64,000 bases of DNA from NCBI GenBank assembly GCA_035631615.1, contig DASQIK010000016.1, positions 62,001 to 126,000 of the forward strand, written 5' to 3'. The position numbers were made by a program, and so were the translations under genes. Below, in pieces: positions 51,109 to 62,123 of this stretch. A model generated the notes under the pieces. It searched no databases. It saw only the letters and a program-made list of their open reading frames with translations, and had not been told where the DNA came from. Position 1 is the stretch's first letter; each line of letters begins with the position of its first letter. Source of the DNA: UBA5189 sp035631615 (GTDB lineage: Bacteria > Chloroflexota > Limnocylindria > Limnocylindrales > CSP1-4).

Positions 51109-52692
51109 GTGACCGACCACGTCGCGTTGACCGGCGCCGACCTCACCGTCGCCGACGTGGAGGCGGTGGCCCGCCGCGGCGCCGCGGTCGTCCTTGACCC
51201 GGCCGCGAAGGCCCGCATGGAGGCGTCACGGGCCGTCGTCGAACGGCTCGTCGACGAGGGCGCCGTCGTCTACGGCGTGACGACCGGGGTCGGCTTCCTG
51301 GCCAACCGGTCGATCGACCGCGCCGACGCGGCACGACTCCAGGAGAACCTCCTCGTCAGCCATGCGGCGGGCGTCGGCGAGCCGCTCCCGCGCGAGGTCG
51401 TGCGGGCGATGCTCCTGCTCCGCGCCAACACGCTCGCGCTCGGGTTCTCCGGGGCGCGCCCGATCATCGCCGAGCGCCTGATCGACTTCCTCCGCCTCGG
51501 GATCCACCCGGTCGTGCCGGCACAGGGCTCCGTGGGCGCCTCGGGGGATCTCGCGCCGCTGGCCCACCTGGCGCTGCCGCTGATCGGCCGCGGGCAGGTG
51601 GAGTTCCGCGGGCACGTGGTCCCGGCGCTCATTGCGCTGCGCGAGACGGGCCTCGAGCCGCTGGTGCTCGGGGCCAAGGAGGGGCTCGCGATCCTGAACG
51701 GGACGCAGCTGATGTCCGCGCTCGGCGCGCTCGTCGCCGCGGACGCGGCGCGGCTGATGGTCACCGCGAGCGTGGCGGCGGCGATGTCGGTGGAGGCGCT
51801 GCTCGCGACGGACATCGCGTTCGCCGCCGCACTCCAGGCAGCGCGCCCGCATCCGGGCCAGGTCGGGGTGGCCGCCGAGCTCCGCTGGCTCCTGCGTGAG
51901 AGCACGCTGCAGCAGTCGCATCACGCGTCCGCCCACAAGGTCCAGGACCCGTACTCGCTGCGCTGCGTCCCCCAGGTCCACGGCGCGGTCCGCGACGCGC
52001 TCGACCACCTCGGGCGCGTCCTCGCCATCGAGATGAACGCGGCCACGGACAACCCGCTGATCTTCCCGGACGGTGCAGTCGCGGACGCGAGAGCGCAGGC
52101 GACCGGCGGCGGACGCGTGATCTCTGGCGGCAACTTCCATGGCGAGCCGATCGCGCTCGCGCTCGACTTCGCCAAGCTCGCCCTGGCCGAGCTCGGCTCG
52201 ATCAGCGAGCGGCGGATCGCGCAGCTCGTCGACCCGAACCAGAGCTGCGGGCTGCCCGCCTTCCTCGCCTCGGACTCCGGGCTCGACAGCGGCTACATGC
52301 TGCTCCAGTACACCGCCGCGGCTCTGGCCTCGGAGAACAAGGGCCTTGCGCATCCCGCGTCCGCGGACTCGATCCCGACGAGCGCGAACCAGGAGGATCA
52401 CGTCTCGATGGGCCCGATCGCGGGCCGTCAGGCACGGGTCGTCGTCGAGCACGTGGAGCGGATCATCGCGATCGAGCTGCTGTGCGCCGCACGCGCGCTC
52501 GATCTCCGGCTGGCCCTCGTTCCCGGCGCCGTTCCCGGCGCCGGCGTCGTCGCCGCGCACGCCGCGATCCGGCGGGTGGTCCGGCCGTGGGACGGCGATC
52601 GCGAGCCGGGGCCCGACGTCGAGGCGGTCACGCGACTCGTCCACGACGGTGCCCTTGCGGGGCTTGCCGACCCGGCGGGCGAGGTGGCATGA
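51109..52692 (+). CDS. hutH: Histidine ammonia-lyase
   Basis: The 527-residue protein contains the Ala-Ser-Gly that cyclises to the MIO electrophile within GSVGASGDLAPLAHLAL. Other HAL blocks are VYGVTTGVGFLANR, NLLVSHAAGVGEP, LGAKEGLAILNGTQLMSALGAL, KVQDPYSLRCVPQVHGA, EMNAATDNPLIFPDG, GGNFHGEPIALALDFAKLALAELGSISERR, and LASENKGLAHPASADSIPTSANQEDHVSMG. It deaminates L-histidine to urocanate. GTG 51109 follows TATCCT by 6 nt. It heads the coupled run hutH, GNAT, lipoprotein, hutU. Confidence 0.96.
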   Translation: MTDHVALTGADLTVADVEAVARRGAAVVLDPAAKARMEASRAVVERLVDEGAVVYGVTTGVGFLANRSIDRADAARLQENLLVSHAAGVGEPLPREVVRAMLLLRANTLALGFSGARPIIAERLIDFLRLGIHPVVPAQGSVGASGDLAPLAHLALPLIGRGQVEFRGHVVPALIALRETGLEPLVLGAKEGLAILNGTQLMSALGALVAADAARLMVTASVAAAMSVEALLATDIAFAAALQAARPHPGQVGVAAELRWLLRESTLQQSHHASAHKVQDPYSLRCVPQVHGAVRDALDHLGRVLAIEMNAATDNPLIFPDGAVADARAQATGGGRVISGGNFHGEPIALALDFAKLALAELGSISERRIAQLVDPNQSCGLPAFLASDSGLDSGYMLLQYTAAALASENKGLAHPASADSIPTSANQEDHVSMGPIAGRQARVVVEHVERIIAIELLCAARALDLRLALVPGAVPGAGVVAAHAAIRRVVRPWDGDREPGPDVEAVTRLVHDGALAGLADPAGEVA

Positions 52693-53465
52693 CGGCGGTT
52701 CGGATCGTGGACGTGACCGACGCGGCCGGGTTCGGACGAATCCCGCCATGCGTCGACCCGGGGTTCGACCATCGGACGTGCGACTACTGGGAGGACGACC
52801 GGCGCGGCTCGAAGGCCGCCCGGCTGTCGTGGCTCGAGCCGGCGCCGCCACCGGCCGCCCGTCCGAGCCTCGCCGACAATCCGTTCGCGCCACCCGACCG
52901 CGGGCCCGCGTTCAACCCGTTCGACCCGAAGGCCGCCAACCGGCCGGCCGCGGGGAGCTTCCTCGACCCGTTCGCGGATGCGGACAACGAGGCGATCGAC
53001 AACCCGTTCGCGCCGAGGCGGGATCGTGGGCCCGCCGTTGCGCCGGACGCCCCGCGCAAGGTCCAGCTGCTGGGGCGCGGGCTGGCCGTGTTCGGGAGCT
53101 ATGCGAAGGTCCTCGAGGCGGACGGCGAGCCCGCGGTGTACTGCCAGTTCGGACCGCTCTCGGCGTATCCGCGCGCCCAGCGCGTGCGCGACCTGTATCC
53201 GAAGCTCCCGAGCGCGCCGCTGCCGGCGGTGATCACGTGCATCGCGACGACATCGGCGGCGCGGGGCAGGGGCCTCGCGAAGGCGCTCGTCGAGGCGGTG
53301 GTCGAAGACCTGACGGCGCGCGGATTCTCCGCCGTCGAGGCGTATCCGGAGCCCGAGGCACGCGCCGACGCCACGAGCGCGGCAAACCCGGCATTCTGGC
53401 GGGCATGCGGGTTCGAGCTGGCGGTCGACGACGACCGGTTCCCGGTCGTGCGGCGGGAGCTGTGA
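52689..53465 (+). CDS. GNAT acetyltransferase with NPF-repeat insert
   Basis: The 258-residue protein overlaps hutH by ATGA. The N-terminus has CVDPGFDHRTCDYWEDD, then an insert of four related units (DNPFAPP, FNPFDPK, LDPFADA, DNPFAPR) at about residues 58-115. The GNAT core follows: YCQFGPLSAYPRAQRVRDLYPKLP, ITCIATTSAARGRGLAKALVEAVVEDL (acetyl-CoA loop) and NPAFWRACGFELAVDDDRFPVVRREL. The insert looks disordered and repeat-derived. The location inside the hut operon suggests a histidine-pathway link, but the acetyl acceptor is unknown. Confidence 0.78.
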   Translation: MTAVRIVDVTDAAGFGRIPPCVDPGFDHRTCDYWEDDRRGSKAARLSWLEPAPPPAARPSLADNPFAPPDRGPAFNPFDPKAANRPAAGSFLDPFADADNEAIDNPFAPRRDRGPAVAPDAPRKVQLLGRGLAVFGSYAKVLEADGEPAVYCQFGPLSAYPRAQRVRDLYPKLPSAPLPAVITCIATTSAARGRGLAKALVEAVVEDLTARGFSAVEAYPEPEARADATSAANPAFWRACGFELAVDDDRFPVVRREL

Positions 53466-54117
53466 ATCTCGCTCCCGTGGCGGCCCACCGCCGGGCGCCC
53501 GCGACGCTTTCCCTCGCGATCTGCCTGGCGCTGGCCGCGTGCTCCACGGCCGCGCCCACATCCGTCCCCTTGTTCTCGGGGAGCGGCCCGGGCGCAACCG
53601 CCGCGACCCTCCCGCCCGCGAGCTTCGGGCCGCCGCCGAGCCAGACGCCACCCGACGACGCCGCGCCGCTCAGTCTCGACAGCTCGCTCCTGGCGCTGCT
53701 GCCCGCGACCGTCGCCGGCATCAACGTCACCGAGGATCCCGACGCCGCGGCGGCGTCGCTCGGCAACGCTTCGCTGCCGGCGCTTGCGACCGCGCTCGAC
53801 GCTGCCGTCGCGGTCGATGCCGGGAACGGCAACCTGGTGTACGCGCTGGTCGTGCGGATCCGGCCGACCGCGTTCGGGGACGAGGCCTTCCGGCAGTGGC
53901 GCGACTCGTACGACCAGGGCGCGTGCGCGGCGGGCGGCGGCGTCATCGGCAATGCAGGGGCGACGCTCGGTGGCCGTCAGACGTTCATCACGAGCTGTGT
54001 CGGCGGCATGCACACCTACCACGTGTTCCTGAAGAGCCAGGGCATCGTGATCTCGGCGTCGGCGATCGGGCCGGGACGGTTCGGCGAGCTGCTCGTCACG
54101 AACCTGCGCGTGCCCTC

Positions 54118-54121
<4 letters not shown>
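53462..54121 (+). CDS. Lipoprotein of unknown function in the hut operon
   Basis: The 219-residue protein starts at GTG 53462 (GTGA overlap). It has a signal peptide with a lipobox, LSLAICLALAAC, at about residues 17-28, and a Pro/Ser/Thr-rich linker. The soluble domain includes LLALLPATVAGINVTEDPDAAAASLGN, YALVVRIRPTAFGDEAFRQWRDSYDQGACAAGG and a Cys pair (GACAAGG, TSCVGGMHTYHV) that could form a disulfide. It is probably anchored outside the cell. It could be a substrate-binding or surface protein, but no transporter genes accompany it. Its position between GNAT and hutU, with overlaps on both sides, suggests co-expression with histidine catabolism. Confidence 0.72.
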
Positions 54122-55787
<1,666 letters not shown>

Positions 55788-55791
<4 letters not shown>

Positions 55792-57068
55792 GCGGGCTCG
55801 CCGACCGGCGGCGCGACCATCCCGCGGTCCGGGTCCCGCACGCCCGGCAGGAGCAGGAGCATGCCCATCAACGCGGCCCCGAGCAGGCCGCCGCCGATGA
55901 TCGTGGCCTCGGGCCCGAAGACGGCGGCCACCGGGCCCGTCAACAGGAACGAGACCGGCACGAGCCCGGTCGAGACGAGCCAGTCGAGGCTCGAGACGCG
56001 GCCGAGGAGGTTCCTCGGGACGAGCTGCTGGAGCATCGTCTCCCAGATGATCGTCCCCACCTGGAACATCGCCTGCAATGCGAAGCAGATCAGCAGCGCC
56101 TGCCACAGCGCGGTCATCACCCCGAACGCCGCGATGAGGGCCACCCCGAGCGTCCAGGCGGCGTACATCACCGTCACCCGGCGGGCGGGCATGCCCAGGA
56201 CCCCGGTCGCGACCGATGCAACGATCGAGCCGATGCCGCCCGCCGCGAAGATCAGGCCGAGGGAATCGGGTCCGAGCAGGAGGCGGTTCTTGATGAGGTA
56301 GGGGACGAGCACCTCCATCGGCCCCATGAAGACCAGCAGCGAGAACATGGCCGCGAGCAGCGTCGCCCAGATCCAGGGCACGGATCGGACGTAACGGAGG
56401 CCGTCGCGGACCTCCGTGAGGGTCTGCCGAATGCCATGGCCCGCGACGGGTCGCCGCATCGGTCGGGCCCGGATCGCGAAGACCGCCGCGGCCGAGACCA
56501 GGAACGAGGCCGCATCGATGGCGAACGCGAGCGGCGGCCCGGCGACGGCGACGACGATGCCCGCCACCGCCGGTCCGACCATGCGCGCGATGAACGGGCG
56601 GTACATGCCGGCAAAGGCATTGGCGGCCGGCAGCTGCTCGTTCGGGACGAGCTCGGGGACGATCGACGACGAGGCGGGGTTGAAGAACGCGTTGCCGAGG
56701 CCGACGAAGGCGTACAGGACCGCGATGTGCCAGAGCTGGATCAGCCCGGTCGCCGAGAGGACCGCCATGGCCCCGATCGCCGCCGCTCGGACCAGGTCGG
56801 CCGAGATCAGGAGCTTGCGGCGGTCGTACCGATCCGAAAGCGCGCCTGCGATCAGGAGGAACAGCACCATCGGCACCGTGCCGGCGACGCCGACGAAGGC
56901 GAGCGCCGTCGGGACGTTGCTGATCGCGTAGACCTGCCACGTCAGTGCCAGGAAGAAGAACCCGTCGCCGAAGAGGGAGACGACGCTGCCACCGACGAGA
57001 AGGGCGTAGTCGCGGTGCCGAAGCGGCTGCAGGAGCCGCGCGCTGGCGAGGCGGCGCGGCAGGCTCAT
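55788..57068 (-). CDS. MFS_3-type transporter, second gene of a pair
   Basis: The 426-residue, about twelve-helix protein begins RHRDYALLVGGSVVSLFGDGFFFLALTWQVY and has the motif-A loop AGALSDRYDRRKLLI. FFNPASSSIVPELVPNEQLPAANAF and VPRNLLGRVSSLDWLVSTGLVPVSF follow, the EntS/MFS_3 signatures. It overlaps the upstream MFS gene by ATGA. MFS_3 exporters usually pump out drugs or siderophores. Two coupled paralogues could act as separate pumps or as a heteromer. The pair is controlled by the strong promoter at 58671-58715. Confidence 0.85.
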
Positions 57069-58405
57069 GCCGGCGCAGCGTCCTCGGTTGCCGAGGTTGC
57101 CGACCCTGCGGGGGCGGCCGCCGGCGCCTGCTGGAACCGCTGCTCGAGGCCGAGGTTCCGGACCGACGGCGACAGGAGCGAGCCGAGTGCAAGGAGGGCC
57201 ATCCCGCAGCCGGCGACGATCATCGTCCCGTCCACGCTGAGCTGGACCGCGGCGCCCGCGACGAACATCGAGAGCGGAATCAGCCCGACGGAGCCCGTGA
57301 TCATCAGGCTCATCACGCGACCCATGAGCTCCGGCGGGATGCGGCCCTGGATCCAGGTGATCCCGAGCAGGTTGCCAACGCCGAGCGCCGTCCCGGAGAT
57401 CCCGATGACGAGGGCCGCCAGGAGCGTCGTGTGCACGAACGCGATCGCCGCGACGCCGAGGCCGGCGACCGCGAGCGTCCCGATCACGATCGGGCCGAGC
57501 CAGGCGCCTCTCGGCGCGGGCAGGATCGAGGCGATGATCAGGCCCAGGAGGGACCCGCCGCCGAACGCGGCCATGACGATCCCGAAGCCAGCCGCGCCCT
57601 CCGGGAGCCGCGAGTAGGCGATGAACGGCATGCCGACCTCGAACGGCCCGACGATGAACAGGTTGCCGGCAAGGCTCACCACGATCACGGCGCGCAGGCC
57701 GGGCGAGCTCCAGACAAAGCGGACGCCCTCCCGGATCGACTCGAGGATGGACCCGTGCTCCTGGGCGTTGTGCGCCCGCGGGCGGATCAGCCAGAGCGTG
57801 ACGAGCGAGGCGAGGAAGGTCGCCGCGTCGAACAGGAGCGCGATCCCGATGCCGCCATCCGTCGCGCCGGCGCTGCCCGACCCCAGCGCCGCGATCACGA
57901 CCCCGGCGATCGCCGGCCCGACGAGGACGGTCGCCTGCGCGGTGCCCTGGACGATGCCGTTGGCCCGCTGGAGCTGGTCACCCTCGACCAGCTCGGGCAC
58001 GATCGAGGTCTGGGCCGGGAAGAAGAACGCATCGGCCACCCCGAACACCAGGGCGAAGGCGTAGAGCATCCAGAGCTGGGCGGCGCCGGCCAGGACGACC
58101 AGTCCGAGGGCCGTGACGGCGACCAGGCGGACGGCATTCGAGCCGAGCATCACCCGGCGCGGCGAGAACCGGTCCACGGACACACCGCCGACGATCATCA
58201 GGAGCGCACGTGGCACGGCCATCAGCGCCAGCACGCCGCCGAGCGCCAGGGCGCTGCCGGTCAGGACGAGGGCGAGCCATGGCAGGGCGATCAGCGCGAA
58301 CTGGTCGCCGAGCGACGAGATCGCCTCGCCGGTCCAGAGGAGCCGGAAGTCGCGGACGCCAAAGGGCGAGCGAGAGGTGGTCGCGGGTGCGGTGGTCGTG
58401 GTCAT
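57065..58405 (-). CDS. MFS_3-type transporter, first gene of a pair
   Basis: The 446-residue paralogue of the following gene shows VRDFRLLWTGEAISSLGDQFALIALPWLAL, GGVSVDRFSPRRVML (motif A), FFFPAQTSIVPELVEGDQLQRANGIVQG and IPPELMGRVMSLMITGSVGLIPLSM. ATG 58405 has AGGAG 8 nt upstream. The Ala/Pro-rich C-terminus is cytoplasmic. Expression is likely inducible: a 60-residue ORF precedes it, and two identical TTTCGAAA palindromes flank the promoter -35. Drug or metabolite export is inferred from the family. Confidence 0.87.
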   Translation of the reverse strand: MTTTTAPATTSRSPFGVRDFRLLWTGEAISSLGDQFALIALPWLALVLTGSALALGGVLALMAVPRALLMIVGGVSVDRFSPRRVMLGSNAVRLVAVTALGLVVLAGAAQLWMLYAFALVFGVADAFFFPAQTSIVPELVEGDQLQRANGIVQGTAQATVLVGPAIAGVVIAALGSGSAGATDGGIGIALLFDAATFLASLVTLWLIRPRAHNAQEHGSILESIREGVRFVWSSPGLRAVIVVSLAGNLFIVGPFEVGMPFIAYSRLPEGAAGFGIVMAAFGGGSLLGLIIASILPAPRGAWLGPIVIGTLAVAGLGVAAIAFVHTTLLAALVIGISGTALGVGNLLGITWIQGRIPPELMGRVMSLMITGSVGLIPLSMFVAGAAVQLSVDGTMIVAGCGMALLALGSLLSPSVRNLGLEQRFQQAPAAAPAGSATSATEDAAPA

Positions 58406-58449
58406 GCGAGGTCTCCTGCTGCCGTGGTCATGGTGACCTGCGGCGCGGA

Positions 58450-58632
58450 TCAGCGGGCGGCAGCGCTCAGGCGGCGAGGCGCGGGCGCCCAGCCGAGCAG
58501 CGAGCTGAGCGTCGTCGCGATCGAGCGCGTGGGCCGGCCGGCATCGCGGGCGGCCTGGGCGTCGCGGAGCTCGGTGCCGATCTGGCGGAGCTCGGCGAGG
58601 CGATGGTCAAGGTTGACTTGCGAGGCGAGCAT
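58450..58632 (-). CDS. Small 60-residue protein at the head of the MFS operon
   Basis: ATG 58632 has AGGGGG about 9 nt upstream and sits right after the strong operator-bearing promoter, so it is probably translated. The sequence is helical and charged (VNLDHRLAELRQIGTELRDAQAARD) then basic (GRPTRSIATTLSSLLGWAPAPRRL). There is no membrane helix and no family I recognise. It could be a small regulator or a leader ORF for the pumps. Confidence 0.5.
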   Translation of the reverse strand: MLASQVNLDHRLAELRQIGTELRDAQAARDAGRPTRSIATTLSSLLGWAPAPRRLSAAAR

Positions 58633-58670
58633 GTTCCGGTCCCCCTTCGTGGTGTGCGGTTGATTGGCGG

Positions 58671-58715
58671 ACTATGGCATAGGTACTTTCGAAATGTCAA
58701 TACCAAGTTTCGAAA
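58671..58715 (-). promoter_or_regulatory. Promoter TTGACA-18-CATAGT with two TTTCGAAA operators
   Basis: -35 at 58700-58695, -10 at 58676-58671. Palindromes TTTCGAAA lie at 58687-58694 (in the spacer) and 58708-58715 (just upstream of -35). Their centres are 21 bp apart, two helical turns, as expected for cooperative dimer binding on one DNA face. Confidence 0.75.
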
Positions 58716-58770
58716 AGTGATAGCACATGGTTCTTTCGCGCCGGTCCTGCGGTCCGACCGCCGGCTGTGT

Positions 58771-58776
58771 CACGAT
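58771..58776 (+). promoter_or_regulatory. -10 element (CACGAT) for ftcD-hutI
   Basis: CACGAT is 6 nt before ATG 58783, about 56 bp from the nearest TTTCGAAA operator of the divergent MFS operon. Confidence 0.4.
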
Positions 58777-58782
58777 CTCGGC

Positions 58783-59751
58783 ATGCTCGTGGAGTCGGTC
58801 CCGAACTACTCGGAGGGGCGACGCCTCACCGTTGTCGATCGGCTCGCGGCGGCCGCTCGCGGGACTCCCGGGGCGTACCTGCTCGACCGGACGAGCGACG
58901 CCTCCCACAACCGCTCGGTGCTGACCCTCGCCGGCGACGCGCCGGCGGTGGAGCGGGCGCTCGAGGCCACGATCGCAACGGCGATCGAGTCCATCGACAT
59001 GGAGCGACACACGGGCGCGCACCCGCGGATCGGGGCGGTCGACGTCATCCCGTTCGTGCCGCTCGGCTCGACGACGATCGAGGATTGCGTGGCGCTGGCC
59101 CGGTCATTCGGGGCACGGGTCGCGGACCGGTTCGGGCTGCCGGTCTACCTGTATGCGCGCGCGGCGACCCGCCCGGACCGCGTGCGGCTCGCCGACGTTC
59201 GCCGTGGCGGCTACGAGGCGGTCCGCGACGAGATCGGCGATCCGGCGATGGACCGGCGCCCGGACTTCGGGCCGGCGGCGACGCATCCCCGGGCCGGTGC
59301 CGTCGCGGTCGGCGCCCGGCCGTTCCTGATCGCCTGGAACATCAACCTCGACTCGAACGACGTCGAGGTGGCCAAGCGCATCGCCAGGCAGGTGCGGGAG
59401 TCGGGGGGCGGCCTGCCCGCGGTCCAGGGCAACGGCTTCATGATCGAGGAGCTCGACGCCGCCCAGGTGTCGATGAACCTGCTCGACTTCGCCACGACCC
59501 CGATGTGGCGCGTCTACGACGAGGTCGCCCGGCTGGCGGACACGGAGGGCGTCGGAATCCGCGAATCGGAGCTGATCGGGCTTGCGCCGCAGGCGGCGCT
59601 GGATGGCGTCGCCGTGCACGCCGGCGCCGATCCGGCGGCCGGCCCGGAGGCGAGATTCGCCGCTGCCGCCGGCTACCTGCGGCTGCGCGACGCCAGCCCG
59701 CTGATGGTGCTCGAGGAGCGGCTCGCGGCGGCGCGCGCGTCGGCCGGCTGA
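58783..59751 (+). CDS. ftcD: Glutamate formimidoyltransferase
   Basis: The 322-residue protein equals the N-terminal (transferase) half of FTCD: MLVESVPNYSEGRRLTVVDRLAAAA, LLDRTSDASHNRSVLTLAGD, HTGAHPRIGAVDVIPFVPLG, and GARPFLIAWNINLDSNDVEVAKRIARQVRESGGGLPAVQG, and QVSMNLLDFATTPMWRVYDEVARLA. It moves the formimino group from N-formimino-glutamate to THF, releasing glutamate. It lacks the cyclodeaminase domain, which is encoded separately at 44770. No hutG or hutF is visible, so this is the probable last step of the Hut pathway here. hutI follows 11 bp later. Confidence 0.94.
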   Translation: MLVESVPNYSEGRRLTVVDRLAAAARGTPGAYLLDRTSDASHNRSVLTLAGDAPAVERALEATIATAIESIDMERHTGAHPRIGAVDVIPFVPLGSTTIEDCVALARSFGARVADRFGLPVYLYARAATRPDRVRLADVRRGGYEAVRDEIGDPAMDRRPDFGPAATHPRAGAVAVGARPFLIAWNINLDSNDVEVAKRIARQVRESGGGLPAVQGNGFMIEELDAAQVSMNLLDFATTPMWRVYDEVARLADTEGVGIRESELIGLAPQAALDGVAVHAGADPAAGPEARFAAAAGYLRLRDASPLMVLEERLAAARASAG

Positions 59752-59762
59752 TCGAGCCGCCG

Positions 59763-61130
59763 ATGGGCCTGCGCCTGATCCAGGGCGGGCGCTCCACGGA
59801 TGGCGCGCCGGGCCTGCTCATCGAGCATGCCGCGGAGGTCGCGACGATGGCCGGCGGGATCCGCCTCGGCGTGCGGATGGACGACCCGGCACTGCTCGTC
59901 GCGCCGGGTGGCGATCCCCGACACGAGGCGGCGCCCGCGGTCGCGTGCTGGGAGGGCCGGATCCTCGCGGCTGGACCCCGCAACGACCTGCTCAGGGCGA
60001 TCGAGGGGAGCAACTACCCGATCCCACGCTTCGCCAGGCTCGACGCGGGCGGCGGCACGGTGACGCCGGGCCTGATCGACCCGCACACCCATCTCCTGTT
60101 CGGCGGCTCGCGCGAGGGCGAGCTGGTCCTTCGCCAGCGCGGCGCCGACTACCTCGAGATCCTGCAGGCCGGCGGCGGGATCCTGTCGACCGTGGCCGCG
60201 ACCCGCGCGGCCACCGACCAGCAGCTCGCCGACCACGGCCGCCGCTGGCTGGGCGAGATGCTCGCCCACGGCACGACCACGATCGAGGCCAAGTCCGGGT
60301 ACGGCCTCGACCTGCCGACCGAGCTCCGCCTGCTCGACATCGCGTACGAGCTCGGCAAGGAGGGCCCGGTCGACGTGCTGCCGACGTGGCTCGGCGCCCA
60401 TGCCGTCGCGCCCGAGTTCCGCGGCCGCCCCGACGGCGCCGAGGCGTACGTCCGGTACCTGCTCGAGGAGCAGCTCCCCGGCGTCGTGGCCCAGGGCCGA
60501 GCCAGGTTCGCGGACGTGTTCTGCGAGCGCGGCGTCTTCAACCCGGCGCAGTCCCGCCGCATCCTCGAGGAGGCCGCCCGGCTCGGGCTCGCCTCGCGGC
60601 TGCACGCCGACGAGCTGGCGCCCAGTGGCGGAGCGGAGCTCGCGGCCGAGATCGGTGCGCTTTCGGCCGACCACCTCGCGGTCCCCTCCGACGCGGGTGT
60701 CGATGCGCTCGCCGCCGCGGCCGCCGCGGGACATCCCGTCATTGCGGTCGTCCTCCCGGCGACGACCTGGTTCCTCATGCACGACGAGGTCGCGCCGGCG
60801 CGCCGATTCATCGAACGCGGGATTCCGGTCGCGCTGGCGACCGACTTCAACCCCGGAACGTCACCAACCGCGAGCCTGCCGCTGGTGATGACGGTCGCCT
60901 GCCTCGAGCTGAAGCTCACGCCCTCGGAGGCGCTCGCGGCGGTGACGATCAATGCCGCCGCGGCGCTCGGGCTCGCCGACGAGCTCGGCTCGATCGAGAC
61001 CGGCCGCCACGCCGACCTCGCGATCTGGAACGTTCCCACGCACCGCCAGATTCCGTACTGGCCCGCCGCGGACCTCGTCCGCGCCGTCATCAAGCGGGGT
61101 CGCGTGGTCCTGGAGCGCGCCCCGGCCTAG
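59763..61130 (+). CDS. hutI: Imidazolonepropionase
   Basis: The 455-residue amidohydrolase has VTPGLIDPHTHLLFGGSREGELVLR (HxH metal site), GGGILSTVAATRAATDQQL, GTTTIEAKSGYGLDL, HADELAPSGGAELAAEIGALSADHL and ALATDFNPGTSPTASLPLVM (catalytic Asp). It hydrolyses imidazolone-5-propionate to N-formimino-L-glutamate. ATG 59763 is chosen; a CTG at 59748 overlapping the ftcD stop is less likely. The N-terminus is longer than usual by about 30 residues. The TAG stop shares CTAG with the convergent MBL gene. Confidence 0.95.
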   Translation: MGLRLIQGGRSTDGAPGLLIEHAAEVATMAGGIRLGVRMDDPALLVAPGGDPRHEAAPAVACWEGRILAAGPRNDLLRAIEGSNYPIPRFARLDAGGGTVTPGLIDPHTHLLFGGSREGELVLRQRGADYLEILQAGGGILSTVAATRAATDQQLADHGRRWLGEMLAHGTTTIEAKSGYGLDLPTELRLLDIAYELGKEGPVDVLPTWLGAHAVAPEFRGRPDGAEAYVRYLLEEQLPGVVAQGRARFADVFCERGVFNPAQSRRILEEAARLGLASRLHADELAPSGGAELAAEIGALSADHLAVPSDAGVDALAAAAAAGHPVIAVVLPATTWFLMHDEVAPARRFIERGIPVALATDFNPGTSPTASLPLVMTVACLELKLTPSEALAAVTINAAAALGLADELGSIETGRHADLAIWNVPTHRQIPYWPAADLVRAVIKRGRVVLERAPA

Positions 61131-61798
61131 ACCTTGCCGCGGGACTCCAGGAGGACGGTGGTCGTCTCCTGCGGGAGGGTCGAGATCGTGACCGAGAGCT
61201 TGGGCTGGGCGGTGGGGTCGCCGCCCATCTCGTGGAAGAACTTGCCGACCGCCTCGACACAATCCGCGTCGTCGGCGCAGACGGGCATCGCGATGACGAG
61301 CTTGGGGTCCAGCTGGGCGATGAGCGCCGCCGTCTTCGTCGCCGTCAGCGAGCCGCCGACCGGCACGCACGCGATGTCGACCGGCCCGATGTCGCCGAGC
61401 TCCTGCTGCCCGAGCAGGTGGCCGACGTCGCCCAGGTGGATGGTGTGGAGCCCGTCGAGCTCGACGACGAAGGCCGTTCCGTCGCCGCGCTGCTCGCCCC
61501 TTGCTTCGTCGCGGTAGGTCCGGACCCCGGTCAGGAGGACGTCGCGGACCTCGTACTCGCCCGGTCCATCCACGCTGAAGGAGCTCTCGAGGCTGGTCGG
61601 CAGGACCGTCCTGCCGTCTCGCGTTCGCTTGCCCTTCGCCTTCGCGAGCGGCGCGTCGTCGGCGTGGCTGTACGTGGCGATGTCACCGGTGATCCCGCGC
61701 CCGGTCGGCCCAACGATGGACTGGTACGCGTCAGCGACCACGACGGCGTCGCGCCCCCGCAGCCGCACGCACGTCCCGCCATACCAGGTGATCTCCAT
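61127..61798 (-). CDS. MBL-fold metal-dependent hydrolase-like protein
   Basis: The 223-residue protein begins MEITWYGGTCVRLRGRDAVVVADAY, typical of the lactamase_B_3/UlaG-like branch. The usual HxHxDH motif is reduced to TYSHADDAP, and later blocks are HTIHLGDVGHLL (metal His/Asp) and VDIACVPVGGSLTATKTAALIAQLDPKLVIAMPV. Weak metal ligands mean it may be a non-canonical or inactive member. ATG 61798 is 6 nt after CAGAAT. The gene shares its stop with hutI and has no other partner. Confidence 0.78.
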   Translation of the reverse strand: MEITWYGGTCVRLRGRDAVVVADAYQSIVGPTGRGITGDIATYSHADDAPLAKAKGKRTRDGRTVLPTSLESSFSVDGPGEYEVRDVLLTGVRTYRDEARGEQRGDGTAFVVELDGLHTIHLGDVGHLLGQQELGDIGPVDIACVPVGGSLTATKTAALIAQLDPKLVIAMPVCADDADCVEAVGKFFHEMGGDPTAQPKLSVTISTLPQETTTVLLESRGKV

Positions 61799-61942
61799 CG
61801 CCCGATTCTGTCACACGTGACGCACCGCCCGATTGCGTGAAACAACCGAACGACAACCAGCCGCCCACGAGAAACCCTCTCTGGCTGATGGCTTGCAGCG
61901 GGGGCACAGGGCCAAGGTCCGGCAGATCGCGGTCGTCGAAGG

Positions 61943-61985
61943 CAAAAAGAAGACCGGGAGCGCCTGCCCAATCGGCGCCCCCGGT
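61943..61985 (-). terminator. Intrinsic terminator on the minus strand
   Basis: ACCGGGAGCGCC (61953-61964) pairs with GGCGCCCCCGGT (61974-61985) with one mismatch. Read on the minus strand it is followed by CTTCTTTTTG (61952-61943). No minus-strand gene starts between here and argS (3' end at 63408). It could stop antisense transcripts running on from argS, or end a small RNA. Confidence 0.6.
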
Positions 61986-62123
61986 CGGAGGGAGGGAGGA
62001 TGGAACCTCGAGGGTTCGGTCCGAGGAGGACACTAGATGTCAGGTGTTCAGACGCAGCCCGCCAAGCGATTAAGAAACGCCAACGCGTCCGAAGGTCCCG
62101 GCGACGGCGGCCTGCGGGGCCGG

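Noticed and set aside
62000..62030. tRNA-like GGTTCGGTCC stretch
   Set aside because: No acceptor stem, anticodon arm or CCA region can be built around it.
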